The position numbers and the translations under genes were made by a program. The notes under the pieces are model-generated. The model was given only the letters and a program-made list of their open reading frames with translations. It ran no database searches and was not told the DNA's origin. Below are positions 1-14,886 of a DNA stretch of 64,000 nt, piece by piece; within the stretch, counting starts at the first letter, position 1; the number at the start of each line of letters is the position of its first letter. Origin of the DNA: Cynocephalus volans (Eukaryota > Chordata > Mammalia > Dermoptera > Cynocephalidae); contig NC_084469.1 in assembly GCF_027409185.1 (NCBI RefSeq), positions 102,053,835 through 102,117,834 on the forward strand. The letters run 5' to 3'.

Positions 1-479
1 ATGGGAGAGGGAATGCCTTGGAAAGGCTTCTGTTACATATAACTTTTTTTTTTTTACATATTTCTCCAAGATGAGTATAAATTCCCTACTCTGCTGGGTG
101 CTGTTAAGAAACATTTTCACAAGGAAAATTGTTCATTTATTTTCCAAGTATTCCTCTCATTCCTGCAGTATGCCCTATCCATACTGGATCTGAATAAGAC
201 CAAAAGAATCCTCACAACGTAACTATGTGAAGATCAGCTCAGCCATGTCTTAGAAAAGCTGATAAAGGCTTGAGCCTAAATGAGACTGCCCAGAGAGTAC
301 AGGATTTAAAGAGGAGAGTTCTGAGAACTGAGCCTTGGAGCAAATAATGGAATGCCTCAGACGCATGACTGAGCTTCCAACACCTTGGGTCTCCTAACCC
401 AGTCCTGTCAGCTTCACCCTCCTGGTACACTGCTGAAGATGGTCATTGGCTGAGCCAGAATGTATATGTGCTGTTTTAG
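1..479. other. Intron or 5' flank upstream of KRAB-A exon
   Basis: No coding exon recognised. The ZNF177 start exon, which in the human protein encodes about eleven residues, is not visible here and probably lies left of the window. The segment ends in a splice acceptor at 478-479. Confidence 0.5.
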
Positions 480-3336
<2,857 letters not shown>

Positions 3337-3470
3337 AATGACTGCAGGGCTTATGTTGTCCCTCATACCTCAGTCCTCATCTTAGAACTCACACTGGAGT
3401 TGCCCTATTGTAACCAATGTGGAAAAGCCTTCAACCATAACTCCTGACTTATACTGGGACAAACCTTAGA
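3337..3470 (+). pseudogene. Decayed extra fingers after the ZNF177 stop
   Basis: Past the TGA, finger-like DNA continues in broken frames, including an NQCGKAFNHNS remnant near 3412-3446. No open frame connects to it. The array seems to have been longer before the stop arose. Confidence 0.6.
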
Positions 3471-3794
3471 AATGTTATGGTTCTGCAATTATTTTTATCA
3501 ATGAGTGTTTCATCCTTAAAGTACCACAACTCATTAATTTTTCAGTATTAAAGATTACATATCACTAAACTCCACCTGACTTACATCACAAAAATTTTGA
3601 CAGGTGGTATTATCATTATAATTTAGTGCTAAATATTGTCTGATTCTTATCAACATGTCTTGGACCCACAGATTATTTAGAAGTGTATTATTAACATGCA
3701 GATCCTATGCATATTTTAGTTATCTTTTAGTTTAATTAAACTGTGGACAAAATGCATTGTCTTTATAATAGAGATTCTATATGACATAGTTTCA

Positions 3795-4330
3795 AACAGA
3801 TAATTATTGGAGACTTGCTGTGTGCCATATTGTGGCAGATAGAACTAGTTGCTGTCCCAACATCCATTCGTCCCTTCTTCCTTAAAGTAACAAAACTTAT
3901 AATTAATTATGTTCAAGTTGGCAATGTGGATAGATTTTTTAAAAACTCTTCTCCCAGCTTTCCTTGCAGCTGTGAGTAGACAAATGTGTCCATAGTCCTG
4001 GCCACTGAGAAGCAGGCAAACAAAGATCATTGGATGAGGCTTCTAAGGAAGCTCACTGAAATGGGGACATCTCATCTGGCATCTTCTCTTCACCATTTGT
4101 CCTTTGTTTACCCCTTCTTCTTTCCTAGAAAATACACCACGAGGATGACAGTTACAGGACACTAAATGATACAACAGAGGAGACGTTATTATCTGGCTGC
4201 ACCAACCCCAGATTGCTTATTTTTGGACTTCACGTTACATGAGAAAAATAAACTCCTAACTGGTTTATAAACCACTCTTGTGGGAAGTTTTTCTTACAGC
4301 TGATTTCAGTCCCAACCATTACATCTAACA
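3795..4330 (+). repeat. Old interspersed repeat or 3' flank of ZNF177
   Basis: It has the look of an ancient LTR-like repeat ending gagaaaaataaactcctaac, with AATAAA near 4245. That hexamer could also serve as the ZNF177 poly(A) signal. I cannot assign a family. Confidence 0.35.
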
Positions 4331-4799
4331 TAGGGCCAAATTTTATGAGTCCTTCAAGTATGGTTGAAAACTGTGTTTTCTAATTGTTGGGTATAATGGG
4401 CTTTTCAGTGTATTCATCCGATAAATATTGTGTTTTTAAAATCCATATATTTACAAACTTCATCACCTCATCTGTCATTTATTGGGAGAGCTATGTTCCA
4501 ATGCTGCACTGTAACTAACTGTGGGTTGTCAAATTGGGTTTTTTTTAATTGTCTCATTTTACTTTAAGAGACTATAATTGAGTGCATTCAACTTTACTCA
4601 TTTTATGTTTCTGGTAAATTGTCATTTTATTCTTAGGTACGGCCAATCTGTTTTCCCTAAAAATGAATATTCATTAATTCACTTGATGTAAATGTGAGGT
4701 ACTGACCTAGCTAATGCTGTTTTTTCCATACCAACTTGTAAGGACAACCAGAAGCAACTTGCCTTTTCTCAGTGCTATGTCAGTTATACTGTTCCTTAC

Positions 4800-5105
4800 A
4801 ATAACATCTGCCAAGTATTGATCATCTTGACATCCCACAACTGGTCCTCTATGTTGATGATTTTATGCTGATTGGACCCAATGAGAAGGAAGTAGCAAGT
4901 ACTTTTAGTAAGGCATATGTGAATAAGAGGATGGGCAGCAGACCCAAACATTCAGGCTCAACACCTGAGTGAGGTTTCTGGAGGTTCAGTTGTCTGGAGC
5001 AGGCCAAGATACTCCCTTCAAGATGAAAACAATTGCTACAGCTTGCATCACCTACCAAAGGAAACAGCACAATGCTTGGCAGGCCTTTTCGGTTTTTAGA
5101 GGCAC
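4800..5105 (+). repeat. ERV-L pol (reverse transcriptase) fragment
   Basis: About 300 bp encode, in broken frames, the YVDD active-site region of a retroviral reverse transcriptase and the stretch just after it. The wording resembles class III ERV-L pol. It has no LTRs nearby and contains stops, so it is an old orphan fragment. Confidence 0.55.
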
Positions 5106-5169
5106 TGTAATGACACGTTTAAGTGACCCATCTGCAGATGACTATACTAGTATATTCTACCCTATATAA

Positions 5170-6170
5170 AAGATGCAAGCAATATGGAAACAGTTTGAGA
5201 ATTTATAATAAGGCACATCTTCTGTCAATATATGAGGGCAATATAACCAGAATATCAAAACTATACAAGGACAGAATAAAGCCCACAAATCTTCAAAAGT
5301 CATTTACAAAATATTAGCAAAGAGAAAGCAACTAACTAGATATTTTTTAAAAGGAGAATCTATCATGTCTAATTTCAGTTTACCCAGAATGCAAAGTTGG
5401 TTTTACATTAGAAAACTCAGAAAATATAATTCACTTTTTAAATAGGCCTATTACTCATTCGCTTGTAACTAATAATTATTAGGCACCTAAAATGAATGAG
5501 GCAGTGTTCGAAATATTTGATGCATTATTGAACAAATAAGATTATCTCAGAAGATATAGAAAAAACTATTTTATAAATTTATTTCATAAACCATTTTCAT
5601 AAATTTCTTAGCTATTGCTGAGAAAACCTCTCAAAATATAAAAATGTGTACAAAAGAAAAACTTAACAAAACAATAAATAATTAATTGTGGAAGATAGAA
5701 GATTGCTTTAATTAAGATCAGGAAGATGACAAGGTTGTCCACTATCACAAACACTAGTTAGTATTGTACCAGAACCTTAGAAAAGTGAGGACAGGAAAAG
5801 ATATAAAAAATCTAAGGGCTAGAAAGATAGAAATAAATCTATCATTATTTAAAATGATATGATTACCTACTTGGAAAATTACAAAGTATATATAAATTAT
5901 AGGAATTAATGAACATGTTTCATAAAATTGTTGGATACAACTTTAATATCTTAATAAATGCGAACCTCAGTAAGAGCATGGTGCTGATAACGCCAAAGTC
6001 AAGGATTCAGATCCTCATACCAGCCAGATGCCAAAAAAATTAAACAAACTTGCAATCTATAATCAGGAATAGAAAAATAATTTTAAACTCACTACCATTT
6101 ACAGTAGCAACAATAATAATAACATATATAAGAATAAGCTGAAAGTTTACCAAAACTGTTTTACAGACGA
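5170..6170 (+). repeat. Old L1 ORF2 fragment
   Basis: AT-rich sense-strand L1 DNA. Recognisable pieces include the RT stretch near 5740-5960 (tgtccactatcac, then tggatacaactttaat). It is too mutated to carry an open frame and is interrupted by a SINE at 5961-6042. Confidence 0.5.
5961..6042 (+). repeat. tRNA-Ile-type SINE, partial monomer
   Basis: It contains gagcatggtgctgataac and a degraded B box, followed by the monomer 3' end (ccagccagatgccaaaaa). The 5' portion is eroded. It sits inside the L1 fragment. Confidence 0.7.
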
Positions 6171-6879
6171 TAAAATATTGAAACCATTAAAGACAACCTA
6201 AACAAATGGACACACTCATTGAAAGATTCAATTCTGAAAAGACAATTCCAGACTGATTTAGGGATTCAAAAAGTTCCAAAGTTGTACAGCTCCCCTCCCA
6301 GGCTGGCTGTAGACATTTATGGAGACTGCCAAACCCACTGTGGCAACTAGGAAAACACAAACTACACAGTGATGATAATGTCCTTAAAGACACTGGAGAT
6401 CTGTTAACCAAAAAAGGGTACAGGAATTAAATGTCAGAGAAGAATAAGCCTCTTCTAGAAGAGCAGAAATCAGTGGCTTCTTTCTTCTCTGGAAAGCATT
6501 TCCCCAGTCTAGGAACAGGCTGGCATAGGACCAGGCCTGTCACAGGGAGAGGAACTTTCCTGGAGTATGGAGAGACCAGTGAGGCATTACATCACATGGG
6601 CTAGCATGATGTAATATGGAAGATCTTCAAACACAGAACTGGTTCTCCCTGCCAGTGCCACTTATCCCCATGATGCTTTTACTGAGAATAAACATTAATC
6701 TCTACCAACCACTAAAAACAAAAATAAAGATGTATAGCTAAAAATACAATAGAAGACATACAATCTGATACTGTAAAACCTCAGTTCATCCAAAGGATGG
6801 CAGAGGAGGAAAAGAGGGAAAAAAAACAGATGGGACAAAAACAATGACATACTTAAACCCAAGTCTAACAATCATACAT

Positions 6880-7280
6880 TAACAGTAATGATATATACTA
6901 GCCAGCTGCCATCCATCAAAAACAAACAGGAATGATATAAACATTCCGATTTAATAGTAAGAAATCATCAGATTAGATATTAAAAAGGTAAGACACAACT
7001 ATGTGCTTTCTACCAGACAAAAAAACAAAGCTTTAAATATACTGACATGACTTGAAAGTTTTTTTTTTAAAAAATAGGGAAGAAAGAAATATTCAAACCA
7101 AGCATAAGAAGCCTGAAGTGGTTCTTTTAATATCAGAGGTTCATGGCAACTTAATTCATGTGTCTCCCAGACATAAAGAAGTCAGACAACCACACCGACT
7201 AAAGAGAAGTACACCTAAGGCCTGATGGTGAGTATTAAATAGTTACTTATAGAACAAAGACTAAACATTAACAGGGAGGG
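6880..7280 (+). repeat. Degenerate L1 (endonuclease-region) remnant
   Basis: Short L1 ORF2-like phrases such as caactatgtgctttctacc suggest an eroded sense-strand L1. No reading frame survives. Confidence 0.35.
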
Positions 7281-7353
7281 AGTTTATATAATATGTAATG
7301 GCTACATGCCTGACAAAGGAGATACTGTACAACCTTTAGAAATATTGGAGGGG

Positions 7354-7480
7354 CGGGCCGACCCCGTGGCGCACTCGGGAGCACAGCGACGCTCCCACCG
7401 CGGGTTCGGATCCTATATAGGAATGGCCAGTGCACTCACTGGCTGAGTGCCAGTCACGAAAAAGACAAAAAAAAAAAAAA
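7354..7480 (+). repeat. tRNA-derived SINE, second (gcgcactcggg) type
   Basis: This 127-bp element has a gcgcactcggg A-box region, a gcgggttcggatcc B box and a cacgaaaaagac 3' end before the A tail. It is flanked by a perfect 16-bp duplication, AGAAATATTGGAGGGG, at 7338-7353 and 7481-7496. Confidence 0.92.
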
Positions 7481-7676
7481 AGAAATATTGGAGGGGAAAA
7501 TGGGTAAAGATCATGCAAACGAAACTTACCTGCTTTCAGTACCATACTGTTAAGGCAGAATTGGAACTGTTATTCTGAGGCGATTGTGTGTGTAAGGTGG
7601 GATAAAGCAAATGAGTGACTATGGGACACCTTAACCCTATGTATCAAACCTTGTGTCCTTGAGCACTAGGATTCTT

Positions 7677-7841
7677 TTTTTTTTTTTTTTAACTTGACCC
7701 ATCAGGGGATCTTAACCCTTGACTTGGTGTTGTCAGCACCACACTCTCCCAAGCTAACCAGCCGTCCCTACATAGGAATCCGAACCCATGGCCTTGGTGT
7801 TATCAGCACCACACTCTCCCCAGTGAGCCATGGGCCGGCCC
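7677..7841 (-). repeat. tRNA-Ile-type dimeric SINE
   Basis: Dimer on the minus strand with a poly(T) start. A 17-bp duplication with one mismatch (7660-7676 and 7842-7858, tgagcacYaggattctt) flanks it. Confidence 0.9.
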
Positions 7842-8299
7842 TGAGCACCAGGATTCTTGATATGGAAGAAAAGAGATATGGATATGATAGAAATTAAGTT
7901 AAAAGCCTGAATTCTAGAATCTGAATTGGTAGTATCACTATGAACTAATATAGTTCCCAGCTCTGTCCATTAAAAAGGCCTGGAAATAGTGACAAACAGT
8001 AGCAATGAGAGTTCCTAGTGCCCAGATTGTGGTCATAAATATCATTTCTCACTAAAAGAAACCAGTTTTGGGGAGAAATTCCTGACCCCAGGTCTAGGGT
8101 AGGAAATATACAAGATAAGCCTGGACATCTCCTCATACCAGATAGCAAAGAACCTATCAAAGACTGCTATACCAGTTCCACATCAAAAGGACACAGGACC
8201 AAACTCAAGAGGCTCACATTGATCAAAGATGGCACAATTTAGGATATAAAAATGATAATTGCAATGAACTTAAAATACATGAATCAATGAGTTTTTAAT

Positions 8300-10540
8300 G
8301 CTATATTTTTTAATTGGTCAGCTTTGGAAGATGATAGGGAATTAATTTATTTTAAAAACTGGTAAATAAAAAGAATGCAGCATTTATCCTACTTTTCCAT
8401 CTGAACTCTACCACCAACCAAATGGTAACTGAAAAAAAGTATTCCAGCTAACAAATTCAGGAATTTGTTATATATTAATGGAGCAGAGTTTTAAGTTAAT
8501 TCTGTATTTACAAGAAATCAAAAGAAAAAAAATTAACGGATCTGGGCACTGAGCACCAATGGCTAATATTCCCCAAAACACAGCAGGACACTGTGTACCT
8601 ACTGATGGAAGTGCACACATCATGCCCCCCAGCTCCCGCCCATGAATAGGAACCTGAGTCTTATCTCTAGTTCCAGTTGCCACATAAAAAGAAACATGCT
8701 GACAAACTTGTGGGAATGCTATTAGCAAAATCCATACTACACATAACTCTAGAGATCAAACAACCCAAGAGCTTCAAAAATTTTTTTAAAAAGGATGGAG
8801 AGACCAAAAATGACAGCCAAAAAATGGGCAAAATTAAACTATAGTGTTTGGGGTTCTATATTTGGGTGAAAGTAAAAAATGATTACTATAAAAGTCATGA
8901 AAGTGATTACTTTGAGGAAAGACAGTGAAGGCTGTGATTAAGACAAGATATTTCGAGGTCATCTGGAATGGTGGGCAAAGTTCTGTTTCTTGAACTGAGT
9001 GGTGTTTACAAGAGTATTCACCTTACACTAATTCAGTAACTACATGTTTGTCACATAAAAACCAAACTGAGAAAAACCCACATGATCTCCCCCCCAAAAA
9101 AAATATTAGTCAAGAGGGGAATATTCCCCCAACTACCTTTAGGAGGTTAGCATAACCATGATAGATACCAGACAAGGATTATGATAGAGAAGGAAAACTA
9201 TGGGGCCATCTTATTCACAAACAGATGTAAATATCTTAAAATACAAGGTGCATGAAAAGTTGGGAACCATAGTTTTAATAAACGTGTTATTACAGTTACA
9301 TTTTCAGAGTATATGTTCAATATGTTTTTCTTCAACCACCACATATCTTTGTAGGTGAAGGACCTCCAAATTAACATTAATGGATCCAATTGTTAGTACA
9401 ATAAATACATTAGTACTCTGAGATTTCAGACTTTTTTTGCCACTGTACATTATATTAACATTTGGAGCCATTGCTTTTCATTTAGAGGTACTTCAACCAG
9501 AAAAGTTTTCTGGAGATTGAAATTTATTTAGCATCCTCTTTGCTCTCGGATATTTTCCAATGTTTCTACAATGAACGTGGAAAGATTTCACAAAATGAAT
9601 TTGTCTGGCCTTTCCTCCTTCAGCAGTGTGTCCTTTCAGAAGGCAACCCTGAGGTCTTGGGGACTAGGGGGACCCACCATGTCCAGGGTCAAGCTTTTGG
9701 GGGACACAGTTGCAAGTGAGGGAATGAGCAGATGAGAAAATGCATGGAGGATAACAGAGGCTAGGCTTCTCACTGAGAGGAGAATTACAAATTGGAAAGG
9801 GTAAGGAGAGGATAATAATGCCTGTGCTGGTGAACCGGAAGCATTAGCGTGAACTTTTGTTAAAATATATGTGTGCATATATCCATGCACGTGTGTACGT
9901 AGGAAAGTGTTTATTTTCTAGCTTTGTTTGCTGAAAGGCCCTAGACACAATGAATTTAAGATAATAATGAGCATACCTAGTATCCAGAATTAGTTTCTAA
10001 ATGCCATAATCCTCTAAAAGGAACTAGGGCTTCTTGGAGAAATGGCTGACTTGAGGGCGGGAGAAGAGAGATGAACCTGAAACATCTTAAAGTCGGGAAG
10101 TGCTCATGGAATGATGGGCCATGTCAAAGGGATACAGAAGCCAGCTGAAGGGGCTTCGCCACTGGCCAAGGCTGGGACAATTAGGGCAAAATAAGTAATG
10201 AGTAAACAGGAATCCATGAATCCACACTGGTATAAAGAAATGAATAACAAATAGGGAGAAGAGAAAGCTTTACCCTAGAGCAATATGACAAGTGAGAAAT
10301 CTGGAAGGAATAGTTAGAAAACAACCATTTGGCAACCATCATAATTGATCCAGGTAAGAATCATTGATGGTGGAAGAAAGTTTAAGAGGAACAGGATATT
10401 TATATTGTCTTAAAGCATCACCTCCCTTCAAAGCATTTAAGCATAACCTGCTTTTAATTGACGCAGTGGAGAAACCTGCCAGACACCATATTAACTAAGA
10501 GATAAAAGTTAACATCACCATTACAAACAATGGGGAGTAC
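8300..10540. other. Intergenic, no gene seen
   Basis: AT-rich sequence without splice-compatible exons, finger motifs or a repeat I can name. Short open frames here look random. Confidence 0.5.
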
Positions 10541-11057
10541 TTGGAGATTAGCCTTGAGAGTCTTTCTGATCAGTGATATGAGGTCAGTCTATTCAATCTG
10601 TATTGTGAGGTCAGAGGGGCCAGTGGGGTTAGTGAGGGTTTCTGGGCTTAGTGATAAAAGTCTGTAGGGACAGTGACTAGGAGTCTCTGGAGTGAATGAT
10701 GTGCAAACTGGGATCAGCGATGGAGGTTCCTTAGGATCAGTGATAGGAATTATATAGAGATCAATGGAGAAATCTCTTGAATTAAGTTGCAGCTCTGGGG
10801 TCAGTGATATGAAGCAGGATCAGGGATGTATAGTCTGAAAAAAGCAATGTGGCTATTGGGGGTTAGTGATGTGGATCCAAGGGGGCTTGATGGAGATCCA
10901 ATGGTCAGTGATGTTGGGGGACCACGGGGTCACTGATAGAAGGTCTGTGGAGTTACTCAGTGGGGACTCAGAGGTAATACTGTGGGGTCCGTGGGATATA
11001 TTCACAGCGGATGGAGGGTGTATTATGTAAGGCCAGTGATAAGGGTTGAGGATCAGT

Positions 11058-11060
<3 letters not shown>
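10540..11060 (+). repeat. Degenerate minisatellite-like tract
   Basis: The phrase ggtcagtgat or close variants (ggatcagtgat, ggttagtgatg, ggccagtgat) recurs every 25-60 bp for about 500 bp. It runs directly into the (TG)n array. Confidence 0.6.

Positions 11061-11145
<85 letters not shown>
11061..11145 (+). repeat. (TG)n microsatellite
   Basis: About 42 uninterrupted TG units. The reverse strand gives a long His/Thr frame, which is an artefact. Confidence 0.98.
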
Positions 11146-11150
<5 letters not shown>

Positions 11151-11444
11151 GACAGTGGTCGATGGTTAGATAAAGTGGGCCATAAGGAATAGAGCCATCC
11201 TTGCAAGGTCAGTGGCCAGCAGGAGTTCAGTAAATGGCACCCCTGCAGGCTGTAAGTCAGGGCTAAAGAACCCTGGGATGGAAGAGGCCACGGGGAAGAC
11301 TGCAAACTGACAATTGTTACTATGAAAATATGAGACCCTTAAAGGTAAGTGGGCAGACATCCTCCCTCAGCAGATTGCTTTCTGTTGTTAGTACTAACCC
11401 TTGTTCACGCTGTGCTCCCTGAGGAAGGTGTATTCATCTCACCA

Positions 11445-11975
11445 TTTGTTCCAGTTATCTGCTGCATAACAAACAGAACCAGACAGAGGCTGGACCAACA
11501 GCAATAATTTATCTTGCTCCTGAATCTGGGGTTGGACGGGGCTCTGCCACACAGTTTTTTACTCAGGATCTCTCACATGGCTGCAGGTAAATGGGAGCTG
11601 GAACACAGACTGTAGATTTAAAAAGCTGGGAGCTGGAACAGTTGGGGCTCCTCAGGGATCCCCTATCATCTTTCCATACAGTCTTTCACATGGTGGCATC
11701 ACAGTTGCCAGAATTCTTACACAGCAGTGGAAGGCTCTCAGGGCAGGTGTACCAGAAGAGAGGAGTGCAGAGCTGTATCACCATTTATGATTTGCTTGGA
11801 AGTCATGCAGCCTTATTTCCATTGTGAGGCAGTAAGTCCACCCGTATTCAAGAGGAAGCAAATTAGACTCCACCTTTTCATGGGTGAGCTGTTAAAGAGT
11901 TTGAGAATATGCATTAAAACCACTGAGCCATTGCTGATAACAGCAGGCAGCACTGTCCTTCTCAGCTAGATGCAG
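11445..11975 (-). repeat. Old LTR-like repeat, antisense
   Basis: It begins like the reverse of an ERVL/MaLR-type LTR (ttatctgctgcataacaaac) and includes a gcctccacctttt-like stretch. Family uncertain. Confidence 0.4.
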
Positions 11976-12719
11976 CCTGCAAGGAGGAAACAGGGTGTAT
12001 CTTATGCTCTGACTAACCAGAGAGCAAGGTGTGGAAGAGATCCAAGTCTTATCCTCCACTTGTCAACTCTGGCCTAGTCTCCACTTGGAACTCAGAGTGG
12101 CCCTGAGATCCCAAACAGAAGGTAGCTAGGACTTAAAAAAAATGATAGCCCATCACATCCAAGTCAAGTTTATCCAGGAGTGTAAGGATGATTTAAAATT
12201 AGAACATCAAGTAAAATAATTCACATTTGAGGAAAAGAGTCATATTATTCATTCATTTAGGTACCTGTCATGATCAGTGTTCTACATACTTGAATCACAT
12301 AAATGAACAAATGACCACCTCAGTAAATATAGGGGGAAGTATTTGATAAATTCAAAAGGTAGCCACAAGGTAACCTCTTAAACTGTGAGAAGCAGGGAAA
12401 TTCCCTGACCTGATGAAGAATATCTACAAATTCACCTAAAGCAAAAAAATAAATGAAGACAGAAAAACATATCCTAATAGTAATAGGAAGAAGACAAATA
12501 TGTGTGAAATTACCAAATTCTAACTCATACATTTAGTACTGAAGTTCCCACTCAGTAGTACGGTTTTGGTTTTTTTTTTAATGAAAGAAAGTTCTAAGAA
12601 CTGGACAGAAATAAAACAAATCTGTCACTTACAAGTTATTTGACTGCCTGTGCAGAAACACAGAATAATCTATATGGAATTATCAGAATATGAAGGCTTA
12701 GTATGTGCTATTCAAAAGC

Positions 12720-13060
12720 TGCCAACATGACGAGCCCCCAGTGAAAATCTTGAGTGCTAAGCCCATCGGAGAGTGGGCTTCCCTGGGCAGAAACATCACA
12801 CACATTGCTGCATTTCTGTTGCTATGACAACAGTGTGCCCTGTGAACCCCCTCATGGGAAGAAGAAAGCTAAGGAAGTCTGCAGATGGATTCCTCTAAAT
12901 TCTGCCTCTTTTTACCTTATGATCCAACTGTTTCTCCTTATAACACTGCTGTGGTAAATCTTAGTCATGAGTATCAATATGTGCTAAGCTCCATGAGTCC
13001 CTCCAGCAAATCTCCAAATATGGGTGGTCCTGGGGACATCTGATACAAGGGTATACAGGA
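12720..13060 (+). repeat. Possible old LTR fragment
   Basis: The phrases agtccctccagcaaatctcc and gggtggtcctggggacatc recall mammalian LTR 3' ends. No termini or duplications are seen. Confidence 0.3.
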
Positions 13061-13308
13061 ATTCCTTTCTGTAAGTTTGAAATTGCAAAATTAAAAATAT
13101 ATTTGTGTAAACAATATATACATAATATTACTTATAATGTAATATAAAGTGGACTTTTCAATAAATGTTTCTACAGGGGAAAAAAGTAAAACTATTTACC
13201 TGTACAAAATTCAATTCTAGATGGATTAAGCACATGAATAGAAACAAAAATGAAAAATGTTTAAAATTTTAAATAAAAATGCAAAATGTTTAGAAGACTA
13301 TGCATCAG

Positions 13309-14871
13309 GACTTCCGGTCAAGATGGTGGAATAGACAGTCCCCAACATCACTCTCTCCCACAAATAAACTAAATTTATAACTATTAAAAAGCAACAACAG
13401 CCAAGCTGGGGCCACTAGAGCTCAGGGGAAGAGGAGGATAGACCTACAGAGTGCCTGAAGGCAGAAGAAGCCACAGTGAGAGAAAAAACCACTCTGACCA
13501 TTTCGAGCCCTAGCCACTTCCAGGCTGGACCTGCTGAGCACACAGAGCAGGAGCCAGCAAAAGCCGCAGCTGTGCCCTTCAGATACAGTTGTATGGAGGC
13601 AGCAGGGGAGAAGAGGGCCTTGGTGGCCCCTCGGGCCAGCAAGACCACTAATAGGGTTCCCATGGACCCACGCAGGAGCAAGGAGCCAGAACAACTGAAA
13701 AAAGGGAGCCATTCAGAGGCTGGTGAGTCATTGCAAGGGACCAGAGCATGGCCGGTCCCATGGGAAGTGTTTGCAGCACAGGTGGTGGGGGAGGCAGGCC
13801 CGCTGAGAGAACACTAGGGCACAGCAAGGACAGCTGATCTGCCTCCCAATCAGCACAGGACCACTCAGAGGAGACTAGTCAGGAATACAGAATTGCATGG
13901 GGTGCGGTTTGATGAAAAGACTCAGGCCCAGACCAGAGTTTCTACATAACCCAGGTGCAGCAGATTTCACTAACCCAGGAAGTACCCATAAAGTCAACCA
14001 TTAAACCCAGAGCTGCACATAAAGACTTCCCCAGGGAAACAGCAGCAAAGCAGCAATTTAGCTCAACCACACAGCTCAAGTGCTGGTCCCCACAGGAAGT
14101 TCTCCCATATTAGAAGTAAGCAAAGGACAACAAATTAGCTCCAGCACTGAGTTTAAGTGGTGAGAACAGCAAATAATCCAACACAGAACTGAAAGAAAAA
14201 ACAGAGTACCCATTGGGGCCCACCTGGGACCATGAGGCATGGAACCAGAGATCAGACCTTCCACCCACAAACATGCACACCATCAGTGCCACGGGGCCCA
14301 CCCAGGGCCCTAAGACATGGAGCCAGGAGCCACCAGCAACTAGGTAAGGAGCATGCCAAAAACATCACCTCCATGTGGGTGGCCCACCACAGCCACCACA
14401 ATAACCATGGCTGCCGTGAAAGCAGCTAGACACCACGACCACTGTGCAGATGGTCCGCCAGCCACTGGAGTGCATTGACACAAGGAGAGTCACCAGCAGA
14501 GGCCAAAGAAGAGGATGTCTCTCTCCACAAAGCCCATTGCGGAGAGACAGAAGCAGCATCTGCTCTATGATAATATTGGGGGACCTGAACACACCTCTCA
14601 GCATTGGACAGATCATTGGGGCAACAAATCAACAGAGTAACCATTACTCTTTCAGAAGGAGAGAAGAAATCTAGGATAATTGGGGGGGAAGGAGAGAGGG
14701 ATGGGGAGAGATTGGAAGAGGTGCATAAAGAATAAGTATGATTTGTAACAATATATATGCAAGTAATATTGATTTGATCCACATATGTCAATGTTGAACC
14801 CCAAAAATATGTATAATAAATTATGATTTGATAAAAACTTTTAGAAATAAAATAAAAAATAAATTTTAAAA
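13309..14871 (+). mobile_element. Non-autonomous L1-derived composite retroelement
   Basis: A 1.56-kb unit flanked by a 15-bp duplication, AAGACTATGCATCAG (13294-13308) and AAGACGATGAATCAG (14872-14886), with two mismatches. It starts with an L1-type 5' end (cttccggtcaagatggtgga) followed by about 1.2 kb of GC-rich 5'UTR-like DNA. A short slice of the ORF2 endonuclease (GDLNTPLSI, about 14577-14605) follows. A G-tract 3'UTR-like end with AATAAA near 14814 and an A-rich tail closes it. There is no ORF1 and no reverse transcriptase. I infer it moved as an internally deleted L1 using L1 machinery in trans. Confidence 0.75.
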
Positions 14872-14886
14872 AAGACGATGAATCAG

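Noticed and set aside
11061..11145. CRISPR-like or spaced repeat array
   Set aside because: Simple dinucleotide repeat; no direct repeats with unique spacers exist in this eukaryotic window.
10853..11305. 150-codon minus-strand frame rich in His and Thr
   Set aside because: It is the reverse of the (TG)n tract and has no splice or coding support.
13476..13817. 113-codon frame resembling a small gene
   Set aside because: Inside the 5'UTR-like part of the L1-derived composite element.
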